Positions 1-11,303 of a stretch of DNA of 64,000 bases are shown here, piece by piece (the first letter of the stretch is position 1; every line of letters starts with the position of its first letter). The notes beneath the pieces are model-generated. The model searched no databases and had not been told where the DNA came from. It saw nothing but the letters and a program-made list of their open reading frames with translations. Source of the DNA: Phyllostachys edulis (Eukaryota > Streptophyta > Magnoliopsida > Poales > Poaceae); assembly GCA_036346405.1 (NCBI GenBank), contig CM070548.1:58650611-58714610 (forward strand). Direction: 5' to 3'. The position numbers were made by a program, and so were the translations under genes.

Positions 1-5
1 TTTAA

Positions 6-134
6 GCGGACTTCAACTGCTTAGAGGATGATGCAGCCAAGGCGTTCAAAGGAGTAAGACCCTTCAGAATGATGGTTGTTGAGGAGATGGAGGTCAAGTC
101 TCCATCCTGTAGCGACCAGTCTGGTGTTCCCTAG
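6..134 (+). pseudogene. Tat antisense gene, terminal exon remnant (copy A)
   Basis: The plus-strand frame from base 6 to the TAG at 132-134 contains ADFNCLEDDAAKAF and VEEMEVKSPS. It aligns with the ends of the same gene in copies B (DNFDCSEAEAERL) and C (ADFDCPEADAEAV). Only about 43 codons lie inside the window. It runs opposite to element A's pol, as in Tat elements that carry an antisense gene between integrase and the 3' LTR. The function of these proteins is unknown. Confidence 0.6.
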
Positions 135-1070
135 GAGTAAATTAATGTAATATGAAAATTTGTACATATAAAAACTTACCTTTTGTCATCAGTAAAGTCT
201 TTGTTTACCTTTTCAAATTTACTGAATACTCATATATTTTCTAGTCCCCGACTGCTTGTGTTAGTAGAAGAACTTACTAAAGAAGTAGTAGACCAAGAAA
301 AAGAGAAAAAGCTACGACCATAGTACCAAGTATGTGCTGATTATGTTATAAAAATTATCTAATTAACACTAGGCAATCAATTTGGTCGGAACCAGTGTAT
401 GATTTCGACTAGCTTTAAATCTATTTCCATAATCAAAAATACTATATAGTACATTGCGTGGTCAGAAGATGTTATAAGACTTGTACTGACGAAAAGAAAT
501 CATGCAAAGATGTATGCATAAACGATAAGTGGTCTTATTTATACACATTGTCCAAACTGGTCATGAAGGTTGCTAAGAACTAAAGACATGATAAACACTT
601 CGCAAAATGTGTTCGTTCTCAAGTTTCAACTAGTAGCAAAGATCGTAAGAAAAGGACCGTCGCTAGAAAACTCCTTTCAATGGGCAGGACCACGTGCAGA
701 GAGGAGAGATTTTGACTAGGAGTCTTTCCGTGTCTTGATCAATAGCCAAACAAGAGTAGAACAGAATATTGAAATGAAGAAAATTAGTCTTCGAATTCTT
801 AAGCATGTAAATAACTATACCAAGTTGTCTGTGTGATGCTCTTTTACTTGTTTGTTTCTTTGAGAAAAGAGTGTATGATCGCTCATAAGAACCATCGCTA
901 TGATGTTCACAATTAGGACCCTTGTGGCCTGTGACAACTATGTCAAGGCCAAAAAAGTAAAGAAGACCGTTTAGAACGATATCGGAGAGAAATGGTTCTT
1001 CTCCAACTAGTTAAACAATAATAATATGTGACCAGATAATCGATAACAGACATATAAACAATATCACTCA
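135..1070. other. Non-coding 3' internal region of Tat element A
   Basis: This AT-rich stretch between the antisense gene's stop and the integrase end has no credible ORF. A segment at about 664-721 (GGGCAGGACCACGTGCAGAG, then GACTAGG) is one degenerate copy of the repeat that occurs three times at the equivalent place in element C (38460-38986). The C-rich, CTAGTCCCCGACTGC-like stretch near 240 matches the same region of C near 38320. Confidence 0.6.
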
Positions 1071-2040
1071 TCGGAAAGTAAAGAAAGAATGAATCTTTAT
1101 TGAAATTGAAATAATGTAAAAAAAAATATACAAGGACTTACACAATTGATCAATGTTCTAAAAATTTGACAAAACACGCTCGTCTAACTTGGCTAGTCGT
1201 ACCGAACTAGGTCTGGTGTCTTCGACCACAGTGTATGGAACATCTCATTTCAGTGAAAGTTTGTTGTGATTTGCTTGGCTCTGAATTTTTCTAAGAACCA
1301 GGTTATCTACAGCTAGGCTGCAAGGTTGCACCGTAAAACTATGGTACCTTCTCATGGCATTTTGGTAAACCGCCGATCATATCAGAGCTTGGTTTTGCCT
1401 TTCTTCAAGGAAATTGATGTCATTGAGTCTTCATTCTGTCTGATCGTTCTCATTGAAACAATCAGTTTGAGCAGAGCTAATTTTTAGTTCCAGAGGAAGC
1501 ATGGCTTCAGCACCATAAACCAAAAAAAATGGCATTTCACCGGTCGCACGACTGGTCGTGGTTCGAAAGGCCCATAAAACATAAGTAAGTTTTTAAACCC
1601 AAGCTCCTGACCGTTTTGTTAACTAGTCGAACACTCGGCATTTCACTCCTTGCATTATTATGCCATTAGCTCGCTCAACTGCTCTGTTGCTCTACGGATG
1701 AGGGACGGAAGCGAAATGTATCTTGATACCTAGATCTTCGCAGAATTCCTGAAAATTTCCACTCGAGAACTGGGTACCATTATTTGTGATTATACGATTG
1801 GGTATGCCAAATCGTGTGATCACGTTTTTTGTGAGGAACCTCTTGGTAGCCTCAGTTGTTGTTTTAACAACTGGCTCAGCTTCTATCCATTTTGTGAATG
1901 TATCAATCATGGCAAAAATGAATTCAAAGCCCCCGGGTGCCTTTGGGAAAGGTCCTAGAATGTCTAGTCCCCAGGTTGTTAAAGGCCATGAAAGAGGTAT
2001 TTTCTGCAAAGCTTGTATCAGCTGATGTACTTGTCGACTA
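1071..2040 (-). pseudogene. Tat A integrase core and C-terminus
   Basis: The core begins near 2009. The first catalytic Asp is present in WGLDILGPFPKAPGGFE, followed by TKWIEAEPV. The second should lie in the IITDNGTQF motif but reads IITNNGTQF (codon at 1782-1784), so the Asp is lost. After a stop near 1692 the frame continues through AVERANGI, WAFRTTT, GEMPFFLVYGAEAMLP and a C-terminal VLRKIQSQ stretch with further stops, ending near 1075. Family integrases insert cDNA with a DDE triad; the missing second Asp alone would abolish that. The same segment of element C (39124-39855) keeps the Asp. Confidence 0.85.
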
Positions 2041-2046
2041 TAAAAT

Positions 2047-2870
2047 TAACATTGTACGCACTTCGTCACAAGCTCTTTTGCATCATGAAGGACAGTTGGC
2101 CAGTAGTATCCTTGTTTGAAGGCTTTACCGACCAGTGTTCTGTAAGAATGATATGCTCTACAGACTCCCCCATGTATGTCGGATAATAACTTAATACCAT
2201 CCGTTTGAGATATGCATATCATCAACACTCCGTGAGATCCCCGTTTGTGAAGGGTACTTTTGATCAGAGTGTATGATTTGGCTTTTCGAGCTGTACGATC
2301 GGCCTCTACATCGTCTTCAGGAATTATACCATACTGAAGATAATTATAGATTGATGTCATCCAATCACTACTAGTATCGAGCTGTTCGACCTCCAGTGGA
2401 GCATCTAAGTCCTCGAAATGCTCAACCACCAAGGGTGAACCGAGTTGCTCGGGGAAAACTCTAAGCGGGACAGGTGACCTTGTTGAGGCCATCTGTGCCA
2501 ACTGGTTTGCCAGAAAATTTTCCTTTCTAGAAATGTGTTGGATTTGGAAACCGAAGAAGTGTTTTTCGAGTTTCTGTACTTCCACCAAATAAGACGACAT
2601 CTTGGGACTAGAACATGCATATTCCGTTCTGACCTGATTCGCTACTAGTTGAGAATTGTCTTTCACTAGTAATCTATGAATCCTGAGTGCTCTGGCAGCT
2701 CGGAGTCCTGCCAGTAAACCTTTATATTCTACCACATTATTTGTAGCAGAAAAGTTTAGCTGAATGGCATATTTTATATGTTCTCTAGTAGGGGATATTA
2801 AGACAACTCCAGCCCTTGAGCCTTTGAGCATCAAGGAGCTGTCAAAGTATATTGTCCACTCTTCGTGGTG
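2047..2870 (-). pseudogene. Tat A second RNase H and integrase zinc finger
   Basis: A 262-codon open stretch. The N-terminal half is an archaeal-type RNase H, the extra RNase H typical of Tat elements: FDSSLMLKGSRAG, then NNVVEYKGLLAGLRAA, then VKDNSQLVANQV. Its closing motif reads RKENFLANQLAQMAS, where relatives have Asp in place of the second Asn; the change lies at 2507. The C-terminal part is the integrase HHCC finger (HGGVCRAYHSYR ... CVQC), with all four metal ligands visible. A stop follows at about 2046, before the integrase core. Confidence 0.82.
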
Positions 2871-4266
2871 TTTGTACTCAGATCCTTGGGTGGGTTCAGG
2901 GTTCGTCCATTCGACGATGAATTCTGCTAAAGCTTGGGACTTGATTGCTGTTCGTGAGATGAAATGGAGCTCGAACGCTCCAAGCTCGACCGCCTATTTT
3001 TCTATACGTCCTGATGATCCCCTGTTTCTGAGAACTTGACCATGGGAATATCCAGTAGGTATGACCATTCTGTGGGCCTAAAAGTAATGCCTTAGTTTCC
3101 TTGAAGCCATAAGGAGACCGTATAACAACTTTTGTACCTGTGGGTATTGTTCCTTTGGTCTATGTAAGACTTCGCTTACGTAATATATTGGTCGTTGGAT
3201 GTTGTCATGCTCAACGACCAACACAACACTGACCGCTTGTGTATATCATCAATGTTTCTCCTGATCTTGGAGACACTAAGACCGGGGCACTCATAAGGTA
3301 CTTTTTAAGCTCTTCAATGGCATCGTTTGTCTCTTTAGTCCATTTGAAACTTTCATGTTTCCGAAGAAGCTTGAAGAAAGGTAATCCTTTTTCTCCTAAC
3401 CGTGATATGAAATGACTTAGCGCTACCATACAGCCGGTTAGTTTTTGGACTTTTTTCTTTGTAGTTGGAGGGCTCATCTAGTCGATGACTAATATTTTTG
3501 ATGGGTTTGCTTCAATTCCTCTAGCCGAAACTAGGAATCCAAAAAGCTTTCTAGAGAAAACTCCGAACACACACTTTTCGGGATTTAACTTAAGGTATGT
3601 CTTCTTAAGTTATTGAAAGTTTCGTGTAGATCGAAAATATGATCACCCGCGTTGATGCTTTTCACAACTAAGTCATCAACGTAGGCTTCTAGATTTTGAC
3701 CTATTTGAGGATTAAATGTTTTTTTTGCATTAACCACTCAAAAGTTGCACCAACGTTTTTAAAACCAAATGACATCTTAACATAACAGTAAGTACCATAT
3801 AGAGTGATGAAGGAAGTTTTCTTTTTATTATCTTTACTCATATTAATCTGGTGGAACCCTGAATACGCATCCAAAAAACTTAACAACTCACATCCTGAAA
3901 TAGAGTCTACAAGTTGGTCAATGCGTGCAAGGGGAAAGTCATCATTCGGACAAACTTTATTAAGATCTATGAAATCAATATATATTCTCCATTTTCCATT
4001 GCTTTTTCTAACCATTACAAGATTGGCAAGCCACTCTTGGTGGTCGGCTTCACGAATAAACCCAGCCTTAAGAAGCTTATCGATCTCCGTCTGTATTACC
4101 TCCTTTCGATCTGGTGCAAAGTGCCTTAGCTTCTGCTTGTCCTTTTTTTATCAGGCTGAAGAGCTAGCCTGTGCTCGATGAGCTCTCTAGGGACTTTGGA
4201 TATGTCGGATGCCTGTCAGGCGAATACATCCAAGTTTGCTCAGAGGAAAGAGACAAGCGACTCTTC
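2871..4266 (-). pseudogene. Tat A reverse transcriptase and first RNase H
   Basis: The fingers/palm region reads VRKSNGKWRIYIDFIDLNK and FLDAYSGFHQI (about 4015-3850). The catalytic YVDD box is intact on the minus strand at 3672-3683 (EAYVDDLVVKS). The thumb and connection (VQKLTGCMVALSHFISRLG, 3477-3410) and the Ty3-type RNase H (PIYYVSEVL, YPQVQKLLYGLL; about 3170-3050) follow, broken by several stops and at least one frameshift. The role in family members is synthesis of element cDNA from RNA. This copy cannot give a full product. Confidence 0.83.
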
Positions 4267-5055
4267 CTATTTATGGTCAAGTCCAACCCCGACCAGTATC
4301 TTTTGGGTAAATGCGTTAGCATTTCCTGACCCAGACAACATTTTGACTCTTTTGTCGAGCGGAACCTCCTTGGTCTGGTTGAAAGGTTTTGTGGCCATCT
4401 TTGGTCTCGAGTGCTTGACCTGCATGGAAGGTGGATTAGTATCCTTGGTCTGAAGTTCGTCGACCAGTTCTAGGGATGTGTATGCTATCTTTCTATCCCC
4501 TCGAACTGTGATTATCCCTTTTGGTCCTGGCATCTTTAAACTCTGATATCCGTAATACGTAGCTATCATGAACTTTGCCAATACCGGACGACCAAAGATT
4601 CCATTATATGCTGTTTCGAAATCCACCACATCAAATAAAATCTTTTTTATTTGGAAGTTTTCCAGTTTTCCAAACGTAACCGGTAGGGAAAGTTGCGCTA
4701 TTAGTTTTGTAGTAGATCCTAGAACTATGCCATGGAAGGAATATTTCACAGGCTTTACTTTTGACTTGGGAATTTGCATTTCTTCCAATGATCCCATAAA
4801 TAAAATGTTTAAAGAACTACCACCATCTATAAAAACTTGATTGACTTTGCAATTATTAATAGTAGGTTCAACAACAATAGAGAACCTACCTGGTCGAGTC
4901 GACAGGATGGGGCAGTCTTCTTTGCTAAAGGAGATAACTGTCTCCGACCACTTGGATGGCTTGACGGTGATCGGAGATTCGGCGAGGTTCACTTCCCACT
5001 CCATGGCCTTCAGATGAGGTCTTGATTCGTACGAGGAGGATCCACTAAAGATCAT
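4267..5055 (-). pseudogene. Tat A aspartic protease region
   Basis: An open stretch of 262 codons. The active-site motif VFIDGGSSLNILF is intact, in the DGGS form usual for this lineage. The flanking segments ISFSKEDCPILSTRPGRFSIVVEPTI and FGRPVLAKFM are typical of retropepsins of Tat elements. It should cut the gag-pol precursor inside virus-like particles. It is separated from gag by a stop near 5056-5076 and from the RT by a stop near 4266. Of the pol domains in element A this is the least damaged. Confidence 0.8.
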
Positions 5056-5076
5056 ATCAACTGTGTGTTACGGCTC

Positions 5077-7341
5077 CTAGTACTCCATTTCTTCATCGCC
5101 ATCCTTATCCTTCTTGGAGCTTGGCTCCCCAAGCTCTTGTATGGAAGGGAATGGACCTTTACCTGAGTAATAGTCCTCCAGCTTCTTTTGCCAGGCTCGG
5201 TAGGTGTGTAGATCATGCCCTACTGCTTGGTGAAGTGGACACCACATCTTGTTCTTTTTATATTCGTCGGTCGGCGCTTTTGCCTTATTCCGACGGAAAA
5301 AAACTTTCTTGCCCTTGGTAAATTCTTTCGGAATTGCAAGGACCTCTTTGTTTTCGGGCTTGCGATTCTTCTTACCCTTGAGAGCCTTCTTATGCTTTTT
5401 CTCTGGTTTATCCAGGCTTGGTTGAGGGATCTTCTCTTTTCGATCGATGGCTTTACTCCATTCAATAGCCTTACTAGTGACTGCATATTTATCAGCCACA
5501 TCGAAGAGTTCGACGGTCGTTCGTGGAGGATTCATTGCAATGTCCTCCGTAAACCTTCGATTTCTTGACCCTACTTTGAAAGCCTAGATAATGGAAGAGT
5601 CTGCGACCTCTAGAATAGAGTTATAGATCTGGCTGAACCTTTTTATGTACTAGCAAAGAGTCTTGTTAGCTTCCTGTCTCATCCGATGAAGATCATCCTT
5701 CTTTCTTGGGAGGTTGTACGTCCCTTGAAAGTTGGCGATTAGTAAGTCGCAGAGCTACTCCCAAGTGTATATTGATCCGACCGGTAGGTTGAGCAACCAA
5801 GACCGAGCAGATCCTTCAAGGACCGTAGGCAAGTAATTTGCCATCACGTTGTCATTATCAACAGCAGTTTTGAGTCCCATTGAACTTCTCTATGTTGGTT
5901 GGTCAGAACATGTCCAACCAGCGAACAACTTGGAGCCCTGCCGAGAATACTTGACAATATGTAATTGAGTCATGGCGCCTTCTTTGAAAAGGAGCCGGAT
6001 TATAGTCAGTTAGGGGCCGGTTCCTCAGATTAGCATACCTAGTATCCGGTGTTCTAATCCAGTTGTGGACGTTAGTGTAACGCCTTTGACCACCTGCCTG
6101 GTTTAGATGATGCCGAAGGTCATCCGAACCAAGCGGTCATTCCTCTTGACGAGGGGGAGGAGTGGCTACTTGAAAGAGCCGTGTTCCCTCGTGACTCCCT
6201 GGTCAGAATCTTTGAGGAGGTCTTGGTATCAATCGGTCCACCGTCCGACCATGTTGTCCTCTGCTGAGGGAGGAGCGCTGGGAAGAAGTCATAGTGTGAC
6301 TTTGCGAGTTCCTTTGCTCCTGGTATATTTCTATACACTGCATGGTCTATTGGAGGATCTCCGACACCTGTCCTATAAGTTGAACATAACTTGGAGTCTC
6401 TGCTAGAGTAGGATCTGAGTTATTTAGAATGTCACGAATTCGTTGCAGGTTTTGAATTGTTATCGAAGGTCTTGGTGGGTTGCTTCTAGCAGTGGGTGTT
6501 CAATGACTTGAATTCCCCCCCCCGACCTTCTGGTTTGTCCTGTCTGACCCCTCATTTGCTATGGGGTAGAAACATGCGAATTAACTGATCGACGTCCATC
6601 GGCGGTTACCTCCACCAGTTGGTGCTTGAGCGTTTGCACCATTTCCACCAATAAGTGGTGGCAGAATAAGCTGTGGAGGATTGTGTATGGCATCTTGATT
6701 GGTATCTCCGATTGCATTAACTTCGTAGTCCTCCGACGAGCTCCCATCGTAACTAAGGGAGAGCCTTCCAGTGCTTCGGTAAGGAACCTCCACGATGGGG
6801 AGCGGTCAGAGATTACCACCTCCGGTGGGCTTTGTAGTGGACTCAGCCTGATCCGGCGAATTGCCAACCGTATGACGAGCTTTATCATTTCCATTTGGCC
6901 TTCAACCGGTGGTAACTTCATTGCCACCCTCACCAGATGTCGGTTGGCCCCCAGAATACGTAGGAGCCATTGCCGAATACTGGTCACCCATGACCATACT
7001 GAGAGTACATGGACCCTATGATCGTAGTGTTGGACTTTTGTTGTCAGTCTTGCCAGTCGGAGAGACTGTGCTTGTAGAGGTGTTCGAGAATTCCGAACTG
7101 GTCGAAACGACCGATTCCTCTGACTGCACCACAAATAGTGGTGGTGTATCCTCGCCCATCGAGTCAATCTATCCTCGTCCATCCAGTCAATCTCGCTGGA
7201 TTCCGCAAGTGGCGAACCAGCGACAGAAGAGGATTATGACGACATCCCGTTTTCTTCCATGGCGCGGATGCATGCGTCTATGCCGAGGTTGGAGTAGTCC
7301 ACCAAGTTGAACCAGTTTTCCTCATCCTAAGTCCCTGCCAT
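5077..7341 (-). pseudogene. Tat A gag
   Basis: The likely start is the ATG at 7341-7339, giving MAGT and then a stop, followed by DEENWFNLVDYSNLG. The N-terminal third is Gly/Pro/Asn-rich. The capsid-like core, read near 5880-5600, includes ANYLPTVLEGSARSWL and TWE, separated by stops. The C-terminal 152 codons (5535-5077) are Lys-rich and carry the zinc finger CPLHQAVGHDLHTYRAW, where the last ligand, normally Cys, is Tyr (change at 5201). At least eight stops interrupt the frame. The role in relatives is particle formation and RNA packaging. Confidence 0.78.
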
Positions 7342-7421
7342 GATTGCATGAGCAAAGATGGAGCGAAGGAAAGTGAATGAGAATTGCTTGAGCGAAGAAA
7401 GCTTCAAGAACTCAACGCCTT

Positions 7422-7441
7422 CTTCCCCACGGACGGCGCTA
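7422..7441 (-). other. Primer-binding site of Tat element A
   Basis: Read on the minus strand just inside the 5' LTR, the sequence is AGCGCCGTCCGTGGGGAAG. It begins three bases after the LTR end (CATCGACA, then GCT). The GCGCCGTC(C/T)GTGGG core is the form recalled for primer sites of grass Tat elements. The tRNA identity was not checked. Confidence 0.6.
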
Positions 7442-7443
7442 GC

Positions 7444-8106
7444 TGTCGATGATCGAGTTGCCGATCTTACGAAATAAATAGAAAAAAATGGCTAAGAGTT
7501 CTTGGATAAGAATGGGGACTGCTCTTTATTGCAATGAACTAGATCTTTACAGGGTGTGCCTTGAATAAGGCACTAGACTAGCTCTAATTACACCGTATGT
7601 ATTGCTTGAATCTAACTGTCTTGATGCAGAGGCCTCGGGCTTGATTGAATCTATTGTTGTGCATTTGTCCAAGTCATGTCCTTCTCTCCTGGTTTTCTTC
7701 TCCTTTAAATAAGTGATGAAGTGGTGGCAGCCATCACTGGAAGAGGCGCCCTCTAGAAGTGTCGCATCTGGTCGAAGAAAAGGTGGCAGTTGGTCAGATA
7801 CCAATTGACGAGCAATTGATGTCAGTGGAGACAATAACCATATGGTGGTTATTGTCAGTGACATAGAGCCAGAAGCATCGCGTGGTTTGGAACAAATATG
7901 GCATGTGTTCCATTCATCACATGGTAAGGAATATACTTGGAATCAAATCCAAGTGCTAGTTCACTACTTCTACGAGCAGTTACCTGATGGGGGATAAGGT
8001 ACAAGCCCTCGTCCAACGAGGGTCGTTAGCCTTTGGGGTTACGAATATGAAGGACATGTAGTCTTTAATTAAATAAAGTAATATTTTAGGGATTTAATCC
8101 TCGTTA
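7444..8106 (-). repeat. 5' LTR of Tat element A (663 bp)
   Basis: The left boundary TGTCGATG with the primer site next to it, and the right boundary CCTCGTTA, both match LTR C (TGTCGATG ... CCTCGTCA). On the minus strand the LTR therefore starts TAACGAGG instead of TGACGAGG, a single change in the terminal dinucleotide. A TTTAAA-type TATA sits near 7705 on the minus strand. Direct repeats with GTTATTGTCAG occur in both LTRs A and C. Confidence 0.8.
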
Positions 8107-9205
8107 GTAAGCAAGCATAATTCGTTTGGAATAGGTGAGGAAACATTGTGGATTATTGAAATTTAAGAATGATGTTGAAACAGATCAATAACATGAGGTC
8201 ATATCATGATGAGTAAGTTCAACATTCCATGTTTGCTTGTTATATTGACTCCTATAACTAGGGGAACGTAACAAACTGCACCACTGTTAATTATGCGTCC
8301 ATTATGGCTATCAAAATGAGAAGAATCAGAGATATATGGGAAAAAAAATCATAACAACAGTGTGGCCATTGACTATTATCACATCAACCCACGACATCTT
8401 TAGCAAAATAAGTTTCATGGATGTTATTCTCTACAATTTTTAGAACAAACAATACTCTGTAATGCCCAATCTAGATTACTGTAGTTAATGAAATAAACCT
8501 TGTCTACCATGGCAAAAAGAAAATCTTTGCTTTACGCTTCAACAAAACCTCAAGGATTTATAGCACTTCTGTAAGGGTGCCTCTCACAGGATGCAATCAA
8601 GACTAATGGAAGAACTATCAATGACTATTTTCGTTCACATATGGAGAGTATAAGGAACCTACAGATTACAATGTAATGGGGATTACGATGTTCACAAGGG
8701 GAATCTAACATCCACATCTATGATTCTGACCAAGACTGAAACTATGGGGTGCCCACCGCACTATAATAGCATTAAGATCCTATACTGTACTATAGGAGTA
8801 TAAAATGAAATAACCATATGGGATTATTTGCATGCATATTTCGAATAAAGTAACTTTCTGAAATCGATCAATTGTTCTGCAATCAAAAACTGCTGTGATC
8901 AAGTGAAATAATGGACTGTGAACAAATGGAAGGCACAAATCATAGATGGTTTAAATAGCATGACATTGTTCGTTTGGTTGTTGCAATAGAAAAAGTGGCA
9001 ACATATATATGGTCTTGTCACCTCTGTACTGAACGAGCAATGGTGTGAATAGAAAACTGTTTGGGGAAAATGAGGCTGTTGGGCTAGATGGAACACTGGC
9101 TAGATCCAATTTTGAGAAACAGAGCTACCACAAAGAGAAGATAAAGCTGCGCATGAGAGAAGATCTGAACATAAATATCCAAAGCAATGTATAAATTAGA
9201 CTCAC
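8107..9205. other. Low-copy, intron-like DNA without recognisable genes
   Basis: AT-rich DNA with no ORF of interest and no retroelement motifs seen. It lies immediately left (downstream on the minus strand) of a candidate minus-strand exon, so part of it could be intron or 3' flank of a host gene. Nothing specific can be called. Confidence 0.4.
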
Positions 9206-9280
9206 CTCCAATGCGAATGAGCAATGGTGCAAATATCATCTAAGTTCATTTCTTTGAGCTTATATAGCGAGCGATCCTGG
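9206..9280 (-). other. Candidate internal exon of a minus-strand host gene
   Basis: On the minus strand an open segment reads QDRSLYKLKEMNLDDIC and then TIAHSHW. It is bounded upstream by a pyrimidine-rich stretch ending in AG (9282-9281) and downstream by GTGAGT (9205-9200), a good donor. The composition (Lys, Leu, Asp, Ile, Cys, His, Trp) looks like a folded protein, not chance translation, but the family is not recognised. It could belong with the GC-rich block at 9365-10145 as an upstream exon. Confidence 0.35.
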
Positions 9281-9364
9281 CTTTCAACAGAAAAATATAT
9301 CATGACAAGGTTAGTTATAGCAACAACAACAACATAATCAATCAAGATTGTAACAAACCGTTCG

Positions 9365-10145
9365 AGCTAGGCATCTTTGTAGTGTACTATCGAACACCTT
9401 CTAGGCGGTGGCGGCGGCAGGGCTTCTCTAGCCAGTGGAAGCCGTGGCCGAGCTAGACGGGAGAAAAACCTGCACGCCTGCCGTGGCACATCGGAGGAAG
9501 GCGTCGAGGCGAGCATCGAAGAAAGCGAGCACAGCATCACAAATGTCATGCGTGGTGTCCAGGGGGAAGGAGATGCCCGAGTGCGGTAGGAGAGCTGGGC
9601 TGTCTGCCATCATTGGCGCTAGCGGTGGGGCGTTGAGGTGCTGTCGCCTTCTTCCTCCTCCCCCTCTCGTCATCATTGGCACGCACGGTGGGGTGATGGC
9701 GAGCACTGCGCTGGGTGGTGGTGACGACAATTGGGAACACGTCGGTCTGGAGAGAGGGCAGGGTAGCGGACGCGTTGGAGGCAAAGGCGCGATGGGTGGC
9801 CCACAAGTCGACGCGATTTTAAGTGAGAGGAAGAGGTGATGGGGCAGACAAGAAGCTCTCGACGACGTGTGCAGGCGGCCACGGGGCAGTGATGCAGGGA
9901 GGATGCATAAGAGAGAGAGAGAGAGGGGGTGTGGTGTTTGATCGAGGGAGAGGGGAGACGTGGGGAGAAGGAGAGTGTGGAGGCAGTTGCGCAGCGAATA
10001 GGTAAGAACTGATTCGACGCACCATGAGGCAGGGATACATGAGAGCGTCAGACTGGGCCCACCTATCGACGCCGCTGAATATTTTTGAAAGGATGGTGGA
10101 GGATAGAAGAGGGGGGGGAGGAGGATGATTTACCACCAACTCCAA
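9365..10145 (-). other. GC-rich block, possible first exon or 5' region of a minus-strand gene
   Basis: The base composition rises sharply to GC-rich, as at 5' ends of grass genes. In one minus frame (9784-9428) the stretch ISFPLDTTHDICDAVLAFF with DARLDAFLRC looks protein-like. Other parts are Pro/Arg/Ser-rich and open in several frames by composition alone. A donor-like AAG/GTGTTC lies on the minus strand near 9400. No complete gene model can be supported; it may be a gene fragment. Confidence 0.3.
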
Positions 10146-10168
10146 ATTTTAAGTAGTAGAAATATATA

Positions 10169-10424
10169 CTCCCTCCGTTCTTAAATACATGACGTTTGAC
10201 CAAGCGTGCAGTCAAACTTATATAACTTTGACCATTACTTTTCATATGATTTTGTTAGTAAAAAATTAAAAAATTATTATATTATGAAAATATTTATCAT
10301 GACAAATCTAATGATACTATTTACTCATGATTAATCTAAATAGTTTTTCATATATTATTAATCAAAGTTAGATAAGTTTGACTGCATTCTTGGTCAAACG
10401 TCATATATTTAAGAATAGAGGGAG
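10169..10424. mobile_element. Stowaway-type MITE 1 (256 bp)
   Basis: The terminal inverted repeats begin CTCCCTCCG at the left and end (C)GGAGGGAG-like at the right. The inner arms pair over about 35 bases, including GACGTTTGACCAAG and its complement. TA dinucleotides flank both ends (10167-10168, 10425-10426), the target duplication of Tc1/mariner-derived Stowaway elements. The interior is AT-rich with no ORF. Confidence 0.93.
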
Positions 10425-10426
10425 TA

Positions 10427-10927
10427 TGTAGTCATGTAATTAAAGTCATCGATAATAGAGTAATATTAACATCTCCACTTGTTTTGTATGCAAAGTCGTG
10501 ACCTTAGAGTATAGTCTGCCAATGTGGTTCTCTTAACCGAGTACCAAGAAGAATCGATGAAAAATTTGGCCAAATAATAGTGCACGAGTTCTTAATCATA
10601 GAAAACCAAGGCGGACGTAGTCACATAGACGGAGAAACAAACATGGGCCTATTGGGCTTGCAGTACTTTTCTGGGCCTCTTGGGCCTCTCTACTGTTTCC
10701 TGTTTGTTTGGCATTTGGCGATTGCTCACTAGAGCGTGCGGCCTTAGGACAACGTCACACAATTATACGTACGAAGATAGCTGAGCGGAGCTAGCTATCA
10801 CTACTCTGCGGGATGCTCGGTGTACTCCCACGTGTACACAACTGCACACTCATTTTCCGTAGTACTAGTTAGTATGAAAATTATTATTTGGCCCTGCTAA
10901 TAGATTCTAATATACGATCTTTGCATG
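10427..10927. other. Spacer between the two MITEs
   Basis: About 500 bp of low-copy DNA with no ORF above background. It contains GGGCCT/GGGCTT boxes near 10650-10690 (TGGGCCT, TTGGGCTTG, TTGGGCCTC), which resemble the TGGGCC/T promoter elements of plant genes. No transcript can be assigned to it. Confidence 0.35.
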
Positions 10928-10929
10928 TA

Positions 10930-11185
10930 CTCTCTCCGTTCTATTTTACTTGACGTTTTTAATTTTTTACGGTCTTCGAGATACGGCTTTAACGGTTATT
11001 TTTTATAACTTTACATTAAGATGTAGTAATAAAATTATAAAATTATGATAGTATTTTTAACGACAAATCTAATTATATAATTTTTATGTAGTCAATCTAG
11101 ATAGTTTTAAATCTATTGGTGGCCAAACTTTAAAAAGTTTAACGGCATGGATTCTAGGAAGTCAAGTAAAAAAGAACAGAGAGAG
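10930..11185. mobile_element. Stowaway-type MITE 2 (256 bp)
   Basis: The termini CTCTCTCCGTTCT and AGAACAGAGAGAG are inverted repeats with one mismatch, flanked by TA on both sides (10928-10929, 11186-11187). The interior shares a CGACAAATCTAAT segment and overall layout with MITE 1, 505 bp away, so the two are related members of one family. Confidence 0.9.
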
Positions 11186-11303
11186 TAATTTTTATGGCTC
11201 CGTCACTACCTATGTATGGGCTCTGTTGTAGAGATGGCTCACCGCCTCTAATGGTCCGGCAAAGAGCTAAAAGAATTAGCCCTTCGACATACGCGAAGGG
11301 GAA

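Larger units (their letters stand above)
1..8106 (-). mobile_element. Tat-lineage Ty3 retrotransposon A, 5' part to antisense region
   Basis: This is a minus-strand Ty3/gypsy element read right to left: 5' LTR (7444-8106), primer-binding site, gag, protease, reverse transcriptase, RNase H, a second archaeal-type RNase H, integrase, then a non-coding 3' region with the tail of an antisense gene at 1-134. The doubled RNase H, the gag finger of form CPLHxxxGHDLH and the antisense gene are Tat-lineage traits. The 3' LTR lies beyond the left edge. Every coding segment holds stops or frameshifts, and two catalytic Asp codons are mutated, so this is a dead copy. The lineage is well supported; no family name is assigned. 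Confidence 0.88.

Noticed and set aside
11204..11260. CACTACC followed by a CCGCCTCTAATGG phrase, like a CACTA transposon end
   Set aside because: No matching inverted end or subterminal repeats were found, and no 3-bp duplication could be paired.
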